DNA from: Actinomycetes bacterium
Lineage (GTDB): Bacteria; Actinomycetota; Acidimicrobiia; Acidimicrobiales; Ilumatobacteraceae
DNA length: 16,691 bases
Direction of reading: 5' to 3'
Assembly (NCBI GenBank): GCA_023417265.1
Contig: JAEZFY010000259.1
Coordinates: forward strand, 1 to 16,691
In this document: piece after piece, positions 1 through 7,020 of the stretch
Position numbering within the stretch: position 1 is the stretch's first letter
Layout: each line of letters starts with the position of its first letter
Program-made: the position numbers and the translations under genes
The notes under the pieces: generated by a model
Told to the model about the DNA's origin: nothing
The model's database searches: none
What the model saw: the letters and a program-made list of their open reading frames with translations, nothing else

Positions 1-236
1 GTGTTGGCCGGTGGCGCCGTGGTGGTGGGCGCCGGCAGCGTGGTGGTGGGCGCGGCGGTGGTCGGCGGCGCGGCTGCCGGGGCGTCGCCGCCGTTCAGGG
101 TGACGAACGTGATCGCGGCAACGGCCATACCGGCACACACCGCGATCGCCCCGCCGACGGCGCGCTTCGACCGGACGAGCCGGCCGACATCGAGCTTGCT
201 TCCGACCCGCGCCCCGACCCCCTTCCCGACCACCAT
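1..236 (-). CDS. Membrane-anchored Thr/Pro-rich protein, C-terminus cut by window edge
   Basis: I do not recognise this gene. The reverse strand opens with ATG one base after the hemY/cgoX stop (TGA-C-ATG) and stays open for 78 codons to the window edge. The first ~25 residues are basic and cytoplasmic-looking (VGRLVRSKRAVGG). Residues ~26-47 form one hydrophobic membrane segment (AIAVCAGMAVAAITFVTL). A Thr/Pro/Ala linker follows with a seven-residue repeat (APTTTLP, APTTTAP), which is typical of the spacer between a membrane anchor and an extracytoplasmic domain in actinobacteria. The domain that would reveal the function lies outside the window. The spacing suggests translational coupling to the heme operon, but a heme role is not shown. 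It is clearly not the start of a coproheme decarboxylase, the enzyme often found next to this pathway. Confidence 0.7.
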   Translation of the reverse strand, partial: MVVGKGVGARVGSKLDVGRLVRSKRAVGGAIAVCAGMAVAAITFVTLNGGDAPAAAPPTTAAPTTTLPAPTTTAPPAN

Positions 237-237
237 G

Positions 238-1647
238 TCAGTTTGCCACCGATAGCGGGCGGCGGCCACCGGTTTCGAGGATCCGCCCGGCTGCCGCCCC
301 GCCGCTGGCGATGCACGCCGGCACGCCGATCCCGTGGTAGCTGGCGCCGGCGAGGTGCAGCCCGGCCGGCAGTTCGGCCTCGGCGCGGGCGACCCGATCG
401 GCGTGATGCGGCCGGTACTGCGGGAACGCGTCGACCCAGCGCGTGAGCGCGACCTGCTCGGGCTGCAGGTCGATGGCGAGGTGTCGGCTGGTCTCGTCGA
501 CCGCTGCGGCGACGAGCGCGTCGTCGTCGACGGCGTCGATCGGTAGACCGTCGCGGCCGAGCGAGATGCGCAACACCTGGGCCCCGTCAGCCGGGCGCCA
601 ATGGGCCCACTTCTGGGAACCGAACGAGGCTGCCGTGACGAGCCGCTGGTCGGGCTTGGGCACCAGGTAGCCGCTCAGGCCACCCAGTCGAGCAGGCCAC
701 GCGGCGGCGGGCACGGCGAGCCGCACCATCGCGATGTCGGCGTACTCGATGCCGGAAAGCAGCGCCGCGGTCGGCCCGGCGACGTCGGCGAGCAGGCGCG
801 CGGTCGCCCGGGCCGGGCCGGCCAGCACGACGTGGTCGAAGCGTTCGCCGTCGACGCACCAGCCTGCTCCGTCGGGTGCCAGTTCGATCGCCTGGCGACC
901 GGTGTGCAGACGCGCGCCGTGGGCGGTGGCGTACGCCGCGGCGGCGTGGGCGAGTCGGGCCATACCGTCGCGCGGGGCGGCGAAGATCGCTCCGGCACCG
1001 GCCGGCGCGGCCGGAGCCCGCCGTTTGGCGGCGCGGGCGCCGAGCAGCAGGCTTCGGTGGGTGCTGGCCAGTTGGGCGAGCTGGGGCACCGATTGGAGGC
1101 TCGAGCGGTCGGTGTCGGTGGCGTAGATCGAACCGACGAGGGCGTCGACGAGACGCTCGTGGACCTCGTCGCCGAAGCGCCCGCGCACGAGCGCGCCGAG
1201 CGTGTCGGCGTCGGCCGGGTGGCGTCCCCTGCTGCGCGGGAGCAGCGGCTCTGCGGCGGCGCGCAGTTTGCCGCGCCACGACAAGAGCCCGCTCGTGGCA
1301 AAGGGGCGCAGCTCGGCTGGTACGCCGAGCACGAGCCCGCCGGGCAGTTCGTGGAGGCGGCCGTGCCACACCGCCGCGTGGGTCGGTTCGGGAGCGGTCA
1401 GGTCGGCATCGGCGAGGCCGATGCGACGCGCCAGGCCGACCGCGTGCGGCACGCGGGTGAGGTAGGCGTCGGCCCCTTCGTCGACCGCAGCCAGCCCGGC
1501 GAACGGCGAGCTGCGCAGCTTCCCGCCGAGCTCTGGGCCGGCCTCCCACAGCTCGGTGTCGGCACCGCCATCGGCGAGCGCCACGGCGGCGGCCAGCCCG
1601 GTGATGCCTCCGCCGACGACGAGCGCCCGCAGGCGACGGTCAGGCAT
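238..1647 (-). CDS. hemY/cgoX: Coproporphyrinogen III / protoporphyrinogen oxidase (FAD)
   Basis: FAD-dependent oxidase that removes six electrons from the porphyrinogen ring using O2. In Gram-positive bacteria the usual substrate is coproporphyrinogen III (CgoX), giving coproporphyrin III for iron insertion. The 469 residues match the usual family length. The N-terminus has the dinucleotide-binding Rossmann motif VGGGITGLAAAVAL (residues ~11-24), the ribose-binding acidic residue in ELWEAG (E35) and the GG motif PELGGKL (~38-44). The C-terminus has the FAD-contacting stretch AGASYHGIGVPACIASG (~433-449). There is no signal peptide or membrane helix, as expected for the soluble Gram-positive type. 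The ATG start lies 8 bases inside hemH, which supports translational coupling as the third heme gene. The CgoX rather than PPO assignment is inferred from the lineage and not from a diagnostic residue. Confidence 0.93.
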   Translation of the reverse strand: MPDRRLRALVVGGGITGLAAAVALADGGADTELWEAGPELGGKLRSSPFAGLAAVDEGADAYLTRVPHAVGLARRIGLADADLTAPEPTHAAVWHGRLHELPGGLVLGVPAELRPFATSGLLSWRGKLRAAAEPLLPRSRGRHPADADTLGALVRGRFGDEVHERLVDALVGSIYATDTDRSSLQSVPQLAQLASTHRSLLLGARAAKRRAPAAPAGAGAIFAAPRDGMARLAHAAAAYATAHGARLHTGRQAIELAPDGAGWCVDGERFDHVVLAGPARATARLLADVAGPTAALLSGIEYADIAMVRLAVPAAAWPARLGGLSGYLVPKPDQRLVTAASFGSQKWAHWRPADGAQVLRISLGRDGLPIDAVDDDALVAAAVDETSRHLAIDLQPEQVALTRWVDAFPQYRPHHADRVARAEAELPAGLHLAGASYHGIGVPACIASGGAAAGRILETGGRRPLSVAN

Positions 1648-2551
1648 CGTGGATCGCGCCGGCGAGCCCGGCCATCACGGCCGGATCGGCGTTGACGCAG
1701 CGCGTGCGATCGAACGCCAGCCCGGCGAGGGTGGCGTGGTGGCGGGCTTCGATGTCGAGGTCGTAGAGCACTTCGAGGTGGTCGGCGACGAATCCGACCG
1801 CGCTGACGATCAGGGTGTCGACATCGCCGAGTTCGCCCGAGCCGATCAGTTCGACCACGTCGGGCCCGAGCCACGGCTCGGGGGTGCGTCCGGCCGACTG
1901 CCACGCGAGCTGCCAGTCGCTGTCCTCGCGGAGCCCGAGCCGGCCGGCCACCGCCTCGGCCGTGGCGCGCAGTTCGTTCGGGTACGGGTCGCCGGTGGTG
2001 AGGATCCGGGCCGGCAGCGAGTGGGCGGTGAACAATACGCGCGTGCGCCCACTGGCGATCGCCAGGCGGTGCTGCAGGTCGGCGGCGACGAACTCGACGA
2101 ACTCGGGCAACCGAGCCCACGAGCGCACGGCCCGGACCGCCACGCCGGTGCCGTCGGCGGCGGCCTCGACGCGACGCACGTACTCGCCGACCGACAGCTC
2201 GGAGTCGTGCGGGGCGAGCACGGCCGCGACGATCGAGCCGTATCCGGCGGCGACCGCCTCGCCGACCGTCTGCTCGATCTTCGGGTCGGCGTGCTTGAGG
2301 CCGAGCATCACCGTGTAACGGCCGGGGGCGAGCTCGTCGAGCGCGGCCTGCACGGCGTCGCGCTGCTCGGCCGTGCGGGCGGCGAGCGGGGAGAGGCCAC
2401 CGATCGCGTCGTAACGCGCGGTCAGGTCGGCGAGCTGCTCGGGGGTCGGCGGGCGCCCGCGGCGGATGTCGGTGTAGTACGCCTCGATCGCGTCCGCCGA
2501 CGGCGGCGTGCCGTAGGCCATCAGCACCACGGCGACGCGGTCGCGATTCAT
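1640..2551 (-). CDS. hemH/cpfC: Coproporphyrin III ferrochelatase
   Basis: Inserts Fe2+ into the porphyrin, in this lineage most likely coproporphyrin III to coproheme. The 303-residue protein begins MNRDRVAVVLMAYGTP. Y13 sits where the axial tyrosine of Gram-positive CpfC enzymes lies. The catalytic histidine is in FTAHSLP (H177), and the second active-site acid is in VADHLEVLYDLD (E260), the same spacing as H183/E264 of Bacillus subtilis. The frame stays open upstream to 3529, but that part reads across hemE in another frame and is not coding. The start chosen here gives the ATGA overlap with the hemE stop and the normal family N-terminus. Only one cysteine is present (RCVNAD near the C-terminus), so the [2Fe-2S] cluster known from mycobacterial ferrochelatases cannot form. 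Confidence 0.94.
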   Translation of the reverse strand: MNRDRVAVVLMAYGTPPSADAIEAYYTDIRRGRPPTPEQLADLTARYDAIGGLSPLAARTAEQRDAVQAALDELAPGRYTVMLGLKHADPKIEQTVGEAVAAGYGSIVAAVLAPHDSELSVGEYVRRVEAAADGTGVAVRAVRSWARLPEFVEFVAADLQHRLAIASGRTRVLFTAHSLPARILTTGDPYPNELRATAEAVAGRLGLREDSDWQLAWQSAGRTPEPWLGPDVVELIGSGELGDVDTLIVSAVGFVADHLEVLYDLDIEARHHATLAGLAFDRTRCVNADPAVMAGLAGAIHDA

Positions 2552-3600
2552 CCGCGGCCTGCCGTCGCCGCGTGGACGAGGTCGACGACCTCGCGCAGCA
2601 CGCCGGGGTCGCTGTCGGGGTGGACCCCGTGACCGAGGTTGAAGATGTGCCCGGGATGAGCGGCGTTGTCGGCGAGCACTGCGCGTGCGCCGGCGAGCGC
2701 GGGGCCGGCACCGGCCAGCACGAGCGCCGGGTCGAGGTTGCCCTGCACGACGAGGTCGTCGCCGAGCCGGGCCCGCGCGCGTGCGATCGGGGTGCGCCAA
2801 TCGAGGCCGAGCACGGCCGGCCCGGCCCGGTGCATCAGCTCGAGCAGATGGTCGCAGCCGATGCCGAAGTGGATGCCGGGAACGTCGGGGTAGCGGGCCG
2901 CCAACTCGGTGAAGACCCGCTGCGAGTGCGGCAGCACGTACGTGGCGTAGTCGGCCGCGGCGAGCGTGCCGGCCCACGAGTCGAACAGCTGGAAGGCGCG
3001 CGCGCCGGCATCGAGTTGGGCGCCCACGAACGCGATCGCCGAATCGGCGAGGCGCGCCATCAGTGCGTGCCAGAGCTCGGGATCGGTGTGCAGGAGCTGC
3101 TTGGTGTGGCGATAGTCGCGGCTCGGGCGGCCCTCGATGAGGTACGAGGCGACCGTGAACGGCGCTCCGGCGAACGCCAGCACCGGTACGTCGGCGGGCA
3201 GTTCGGCCACGACGAGGCGGACCGTCTCGGTGACGTAGGGGATGTCGCCCGGTTCGAGCGGGCGCAGGCGGGCGAGATCGGCGGCCGAGCGGAACGGCTG
3301 CTCGGCGACCGGGCCGGTGCCGGGCGCGACGTCGATGCCGAAGCCGACGGCATGGGCGGGCACGACGATGTCGCTGTACAGGACGGCCGCGTCGACCCCG
3401 TAGCGGCGCACCGGCTGGAGCGTGATCTCGGCGGCGACGTCGGGCTTGCGGATCGCGTTGAGGATCGATCCGGGGCCGCGCACGGCGTGGTATTCGGGCA
3501 GGCTGCGCCCGGCCTGGCGCATGAACCACACCGGTGTGTGCTCGGCGGGCTCGGCCCGGCTGGCGTTGAGGAACGGGGAGCTGGTCGCGGCGGTGGCCAT
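2548..3600 (-). CDS. hemE: Uroporphyrinogen III decarboxylase
   Basis: Cofactor-free cytoplasmic enzyme that decarboxylates the four acetate side chains of uroporphyrinogen III to give coproporphyrinogen III. The 350 residues match the family. Near the N-terminus is the substrate-binding signature PVWFMRQAGRSLPEY (residues ~23-37). The catalytic aspartate is in VLYSDIVVPA, with further conserved blocks LAFAGAPFTVASYLIEG, FDSWAG and FNLGHGV near the C-terminus. The frame is open 44 codons further, to 3732, but those residues are low-complexity and overlap the divergent helD start, so I chose ATG at 3600, which gives MATAATSSPFLNA. A TAGCGT -10 box lies ten bases before it. First gene of the hemE-hemH-hemY operon; its TGA overlaps the hemH ATG. 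Confidence 0.94.
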   Translation of the reverse strand: MATAATSSPFLNASRAEPAEHTPVWFMRQAGRSLPEYHAVRGPGSILNAIRKPDVAAEITLQPVRRYGVDAAVLYSDIVVPAHAVGFGIDVAPGTGPVAEQPFRSAADLARLRPLEPGDIPYVTETVRLVVAELPADVPVLAFAGAPFTVASYLIEGRPSRDYRHTKQLLHTDPELWHALMARLADSAIAFVGAQLDAGARAFQLFDSWAGTLAAADYATYVLPHSQRVFTELAARYPDVPGIHFGIGCDHLLELMHRAGPAVLGLDWRTPIARARARLGDDLVVQGNLDPALVLAGAGPALAGARAVLADNAAHPGHIFNLGHGVHPDSDPGVLREVVDLVHAATAGRG

Positions 3601-3616
3601 GGCGACATGGACGCTA
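3601..3616 (-). promoter_or_regulatory. Putative hemE operon promoter, -10 box
   Basis: TAGCGT (3616 to 3611 on the minus strand) is a good actinobacterial TAnnnT -10 hexamer ten bases before the hemE ATG. This would place the RNA start about four bases before the start codon. There is no clear -35 box and no Shine-Dalgarno sequence. An ATG two bases after the box is out of frame with hemE. Confidence 0.45.
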
Positions 3617-3686
3617 TCGGCGGGACCCGAACGGGGCCCGGTGGCGCCCGGGCGCAACGCGCGATCGGGAATCGAACCGGCCCCGA

Positions 3687-3704
3687 TAGAGTTGCTCGAC
3701 CCAG
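3687..3704 (+). promoter_or_regulatory. Putative helD promoter, -10 box
   Basis: TAGAGT at 3687-3692 lies twelve bases before the ATG at 3705, preceded by CCGA much as in the hemE promoter on the opposite strand. Transcription would start near 3699, giving a leader of about six bases. No Shine-Dalgarno is visible before either candidate helD start. No convincing -35 box is seen. Confidence 0.4.
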
Positions 3705-5888
3705 ATGCACCCCCTGTCGGCGCATCGTGCACCCTCGATGACCCAGCACCACCCGGACCTCGTTGACGAGCAGGCGTACATCGATCACGCCTATGCCTGC
3801 CTTGCTGCCAGCCGCCAAGCGGCCTGGAAGCTACGGGACCTCAACGAAGCCGACCTGGGTGGCACGTTCCAGGCCCGCTTCGAGCGCAACGCCTTCGACG
3901 AGGCCCTGATCAAGCGCCTCGCCGATCTCGAACTCGGCAACGCGGCGCTCGTGTTCGGCCGGATCGACCGTTACGCCGAGCGCCCCGACGGGCAGCTCGA
4001 GAGCTATCACATCGGCCGCTTGGCGGTGGCCGACGCCGACGCCGAGCCGGTGGTGGTCGACTGGCGGGCGCCGGTGGCCGAGCCGTTCTACCGCGCCACC
4101 GGGCGCGAGCCGATGGGGCTCGCCCGGCGGCGCCACTTCGCCGTTGAGGGTGGGCGCCTGCTCGGCATCGAAGACGAGCTGTTCGGGGCGGGGCACCTCG
4201 GCATCGGTCACGACGAGGGTCTCGACGACGGGGTCGCGGCCTCGCCCAACGACACCGGCCAGACCGGTCTGCGCGGCTATTCGACGTTGATCGCCTCGCT
4301 CGAGCGTGGCCGCACCGGCACGCTCGGCGACATCGTCGCCACGATCCAGGCCGAGCAGGACGAGATCATCCGGTCGCCGCAGGCCGGCGTGCTCGTGGTC
4401 CAGGGTGGCCCGGGCACCGGGAAGACGGTCGTCGCCCTTCACCGTGCGGCGTACCTCCTGTACACCCACCGGTTCCCGCTCGAAGACCAGGGCGTGCTCG
4501 TGATCGGGCCGAACCGGGTGTTCCTGCGCTACATCGAGCAGGTGCTGCCGTCGCTCGGCGAGGCCGGCGTCGAGCAGGTCGTGCTCACCGATCTCGTGCC
4601 CGGCGTGACGTTCGCCCGGGGTGCCGAGGGCGAGGCCGACTCGTCGCTGGCCGCGCGTGTCAAGGGCGACGCCCGGATGAGCGACGTCATCGACCGCGCC
4701 GTCAGCGACCGCGAGCGGCCGTTGCGCGACGACCTCGTCGTGCCGTTCCGTTCCGGTTATGTGCGCCTCACGGTCGCCCAGTCGGCGCACATCGTGCGCC
4801 AGGCGCGGCGCCGCTTCCGGCGCCACAACGCCGCCCGCCGGTGGGTCGAGGGCGAGGTCTGGCAGGCGTTGGCACAGTCCTACCGAGCCGGCGAGGTAAC
4901 CCCTGGCGAGGTGCGCAGCGAGGTTCGCCGGCTGCCCGACACGCGGCGCGCGCTGGAACGGATGTGGCCGGTGCTGACGCCGGCCGAGCTGCTCCACGAC
5001 CTGTACGGGTCGATGGCCTTGCTGCGGCTGGCGGCCGCCGACACGCTCGACGAGTGGGAGTACAAGGCGCTCTACCGCCCGCGCCAGGAGACGGTCGGCG
5101 ACGTGCGCTGGAGCGTCGCCGACGCGGCCCTCCTCGACGACGCCCGCGAGGTACTCGGGCCGATTCCGGGCAAGGACGGCCGGGTCGACGACAGCGACGA
5201 GATCCGCACGTACGGTCACATCGTCATCGACGAGGTGCAGGACCTCACGCCGATGCAGCTCAAGATGGCCACCCGGCGCTCGCTCAACGGCTCGCTCACG
5301 GTGGTCGGCGACATCGCCCAGGCAACCGGGCCGCTGGCACCGGACAGCTGGGACGACGTGCTCGCCCACCTGCCCGACAAGAAGCCGGCCCGGGTGGTCG
5401 GGCTGTCGGTCGGCTACCGCATCCCCGCCCAGATCATGGAGCTCGCCAACCGGGTGATGGAGGCGGCGACGCCGGGTCTGCGGGCTCCTCGGGCCGTGCG
5501 CGTCGGCGAGGTCGGACCGCGGGTCACCCGTGTGGCGGCGCTCACCGAGGGCGTCGTGGCGGAGGTGCGCACCCTCGCCGGCGAGCTCAGCTCCGGCAGC
5601 GTCGCCGTGGTGGCCCCCGACGCCCTGTGCGACGAGCTCTCCGCCGGTCTCACGGCCGCCGGCCTCGAACACGGTCGGGCGGCGACCACCGGCCTCGATC
5701 AGGCGCTCACGGTCGTCCCCGTGAGCGTCGTCAAGGGGCTCGAGCTCGACGCCGTGGTGGTGGTCGAGCCGGCGCGGATCGTGGCCGACAGCGAGCACGG
5801 CCTGCGCTCGCTGTACGTCGCCCTCACGCGCTCGACGCAGCGCCTCAGCATCGTCCACGCCGACGAACTGCCGGCCCCCCTGCGCTGA
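3705..5888 (+). CDS. helD: HelD-like SF1 ATPase, RNA polymerase recycling factor
   Basis: UvrD/Rep-like superfamily 1 ATPase of the HelD group. Characterised members bind RNA polymerase, prise it off nucleic acid and recycle it; some relatives (HelR) also lower rifamycin sensitivity, which I cannot judge here. The protein is 727 residues (Mycobacterium smegmatis HelD is of similar size). The N-terminal ~110 residues are charged and helical, fitting the coiled coil that enters the polymerase secondary channel. Walker A is GGPGTGKT (~234-241), Walker B is VIDEVQDLTP (D509/E510), followed by VVGDIAQATGP, GYRIPAQIMELANRV, VKGLELDAVVVV and the arginine-finger motif LYVALTRS (~703-710). The region ~300-400 between Walker A and B lacks helicase motifs and should hold the polymerase-binding insert. 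An alternative ATG at 3738 (MTQHHPDLVDEQ) gives a more typical N-terminus; the choice is open. It is divergent from hemE. Confidence 0.9.
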   Translation: MHPLSAHRAPSMTQHHPDLVDEQAYIDHAYACLAASRQAAWKLRDLNEADLGGTFQARFERNAFDEALIKRLADLELGNAALVFGRIDRYAERPDGQLESYHIGRLAVADADAEPVVVDWRAPVAEPFYRATGREPMGLARRRHFAVEGGRLLGIEDELFGAGHLGIGHDEGLDDGVAASPNDTGQTGLRGYSTLIASLERGRTGTLGDIVATIQAEQDEIIRSPQAGVLVVQGGPGTGKTVVALHRAAYLLYTHRFPLEDQGVLVIGPNRVFLRYIEQVLPSLGEAGVEQVVLTDLVPGVTFARGAEGEADSSLAARVKGDARMSDVIDRAVSDRERPLRDDLVVPFRSGYVRLTVAQSAHIVRQARRRFRRHNAARRWVEGEVWQALAQSYRAGEVTPGEVRSEVRRLPDTRRALERMWPVLTPAELLHDLYGSMALLRLAAADTLDEWEYKALYRPRQETVGDVRWSVADAALLDDAREVLGPIPGKDGRVDDSDEIRTYGHIVIDEVQDLTPMQLKMATRRSLNGSLTVVGDIAQATGPLAPDSWDDVLAHLPDKKPARVVGLSVGYRIPAQIMELANRVMEAATPGLRAPRAVRVGEVGPRVTRVAALTEGVVAEVRTLAGELSSGSVAVVAPDALCDELSAGLTAAGLEHGRAATTGLDQALTVVPVSVVKGLELDAVVVVEPARIVADSEHGLRSLYVALTRSTQRLSIVHADELPAPLR

Positions 5889-6530
5889 TCAGCCCGACCG
5901 CGTGAGCAGCGTGCGCACGCGACGCGCCGAGGTCGGACGCGGTGGCGACGGGCGGGTCAGGCCGGTGAACACCGGGATCGACAGGTGGGCGATCGGCCCG
6001 ATCAGCACCGCGAACGCCACGGTGGCGACGCCGATCGAACCGCCGAGGGCGACGCCCGCGGCGAGCACGCACACCTCGATCGCGGTGCGCACCGTGCGCA
6101 CGCTCCAACGCCGCTTGGAGATCGCCGTCATCAGCCCGTCGCGGGGCCCCGGTCCGAAGCGGGCGCCGATGTACATCCCGGTGGCGACCCCGTTGATCGC
6201 GATCCCGGCGGCGACGAGCGCGATCCGTACGAGCAGCGAATCCGGGGTGGCGTCGGGCAGCAGGTGCGCCGACACGTCGATGAACGTGCCGACGAGGATT
6301 GCGTTCGACACGGTGCCGAGCCCCGGGCGCTCGCGCAACGGGATCCAGGCCAGCAGGACGACGAAGCTGACGGCGACGATCGTGGGGCCGAGCGACCAGC
6401 CGAGACGGTCGGCCAGGCCCGTGTGGAACACGTCCCACGGCGGCACGCCCAAGTCGGCGAGCACGAGCAGGGCGATCGCGAACCCGAACAGGAACAGTCC
6501 CACGTAGAGCAGCGTGAGGCGGACGAACAC
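5889..6530 (-). CDS. YczE/YitT-like integral membrane protein
   Basis: Polytopic membrane protein of 213 residues, most like the YczE/YyaS group of the YitT superfamily, whose transport or other biochemical role is not established. About six hydrophobic segments are visible, at roughly 5-25, 48-64, 74-90, 100-120, 148-166 and 168-188. Two family-like loop motifs are clear: LGVPPWDVFHTGLADRLG after helix 1 (~27-44) and GARFGPGPRDGLMT after helix 4 (~122-134), both possible pore or binding elements. The C-terminal tail is basic and cytoplasmic-looking. The start is GTG, supported by TACGGT exactly six bases upstream. It follows the lipoprotein gene by 52 bases on the same strand. Its TGA abuts the helD TGA tail to tail with no room for a separate terminator. 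Confidence 0.85.
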   Translation of the reverse strand: MFVRLTLLYVGLFLFGFAIALLVLADLGVPPWDVFHTGLADRLGWSLGPTIVAVSFVVLLAWIPLRERPGLGTVSNAILVGTFIDVSAHLLPDATPDSLLVRIALVAAGIAINGVATGMYIGARFGPGPRDGLMTAISKRRWSVRTVRTAIEVCVLAAGVALGGSIGVATVAFAVLIGPIAHLSIPVFTGLTRPSPPRPTSARRVRTLLTRSG

Positions 6531-6542
6531 GCCTGCACCGTA
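6531..6542 (-). promoter_or_regulatory. Putative leaderless promoter of the YczE-like gene
   Basis: On the minus strand TACGGT (6542 to 6537), then six bases (GCAGGC), then the GTG start. RNA would start at or next to the GTG. The same layout precedes three other genes here. It suggests this gene has its own promoter within the repressor-lipoprotein cluster. Confidence 0.5.
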
Positions 6543-6560
6543 GCGACGCGTAGCGACGCG
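6541..6560. repeat. Tandem 10-bp repeat beside the YczE-like promoter
   Basis: TAGCGACGCG occurs twice head to tail, in the 52-base gap between the lipoprotein and the YczE-like gene. Its edge overlaps the -10 box. It could be a regulator site, or chance or replication slippage in GC-rich DNA. Confidence 0.6.
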
Positions 6561-6582
6561 TGGCGGGTGCTGTGGCTGCCGG

Positions 6583-7020
6583 TCAGGCGGCGTAGTTGGC
6601 GACGACCTGCTGCATCAGCTTGTAGCCCTTGCTGGCGTCGGCCGGACGCGTGCGGGCGACGCCCGTGCGGGCCAGGTCGAGGGCCACCTCGAACTGGTAC
6701 ACCGAGTCGAGCGCCGTGGCCCGGATCTGCGGCTCGGCGGCGTCCCACAGCGCCTCGATCCGGGCGAGCGTCGGCGCCGGGGCGTCGCCGGCGATGATCC
6801 GTTCGTCGAGGTCGAGCATCAGCGTGGTGATCTCGTCGAGCAGCTCGGCGACCGGCGCGTTCGGGTCGACCGGGGCGAGCGTGGTGGTGCTCGCCGTGGC
6901 GGGCATCGTCGTCGCCGACGACTCGATGTACGTGTCGCCGCACGCTCCAAGCGTGAGCCCCCCCAGGGCCAGCGCCGCGATCAGTTGGTGTCGTCGGCCC
7001 CCACCGGAGGGCGCGTTCAT
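6583..7020 (-). CDS. Small secreted lipoprotein of unknown function
   Basis: I do not recognise the mature domain. The protein has 145 residues. A short N-terminus with RRH and a hydrophobic stretch (LIAALALGGLTLGAC) ends in a good lipobox, LGAC, so signal peptidase II should cleave before C27 and the protein should be lipid-anchored on the outer face of the membrane. A Thr/Ser/Ala-rich spacer (~33-48) leads to an acidic helical domain (LLDEITTLMLDLDERI, then IEALWDAAEPQIRATALDSVYQFEVALDLAR) that ends YKLMQQVVANYAA. There are no other cysteines. The ATG overlaps the stop of the metal-dependent repressor gene by four bases (ATGA), so the two are probably co-translated. That suggests, without proof, a role linked to metal homeostasis. 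Confidence 0.85.
   Translation of the reverse strand: MNAPSGGGRRHQLIAALALGGLTLGACGDTYIESSATTMPATASTTTLAPVDPNAPVAELLDEITTLMLDLDERIIAGDAPAPTLARIEALWDAAEPQIRATALDSVYQFEVALDLARTGVARTRPADASKGYKLMQQVVANYAA

Noticed and set aside
1..255. Plus-strand 84-codon frame rich in Gly, Val and Ala at the left edge
   Set aside because: Complement of a Thr/Pro-rich linker; the minus-strand frame has a membrane helix, a start coupled to hemY and a biologically sensible layout.
601..1695. 364-codon plus-strand frame over hemY/cgoX
   Set aside because: Antisense shadow; the minus strand encodes an intact FAD oxidase.
1640..3529. 629-residue version of the ferrochelatase
   Set aside because: The extra N-terminal part is hemE read in another frame, Arg/Pro-rich, with no family match; MNRDRV at 2551 is the family start and overlaps the hemE stop.
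2572..3741. 389-codon plus-strand frame over hemE
   Set aside because: Antisense shadow of an intact hemE with conserved RQAGR motif.
3831..5858. 675-codon open frame antisense to helD
   Set aside because: Shadow of a clear HelD gene; composition-driven with no domain signature.
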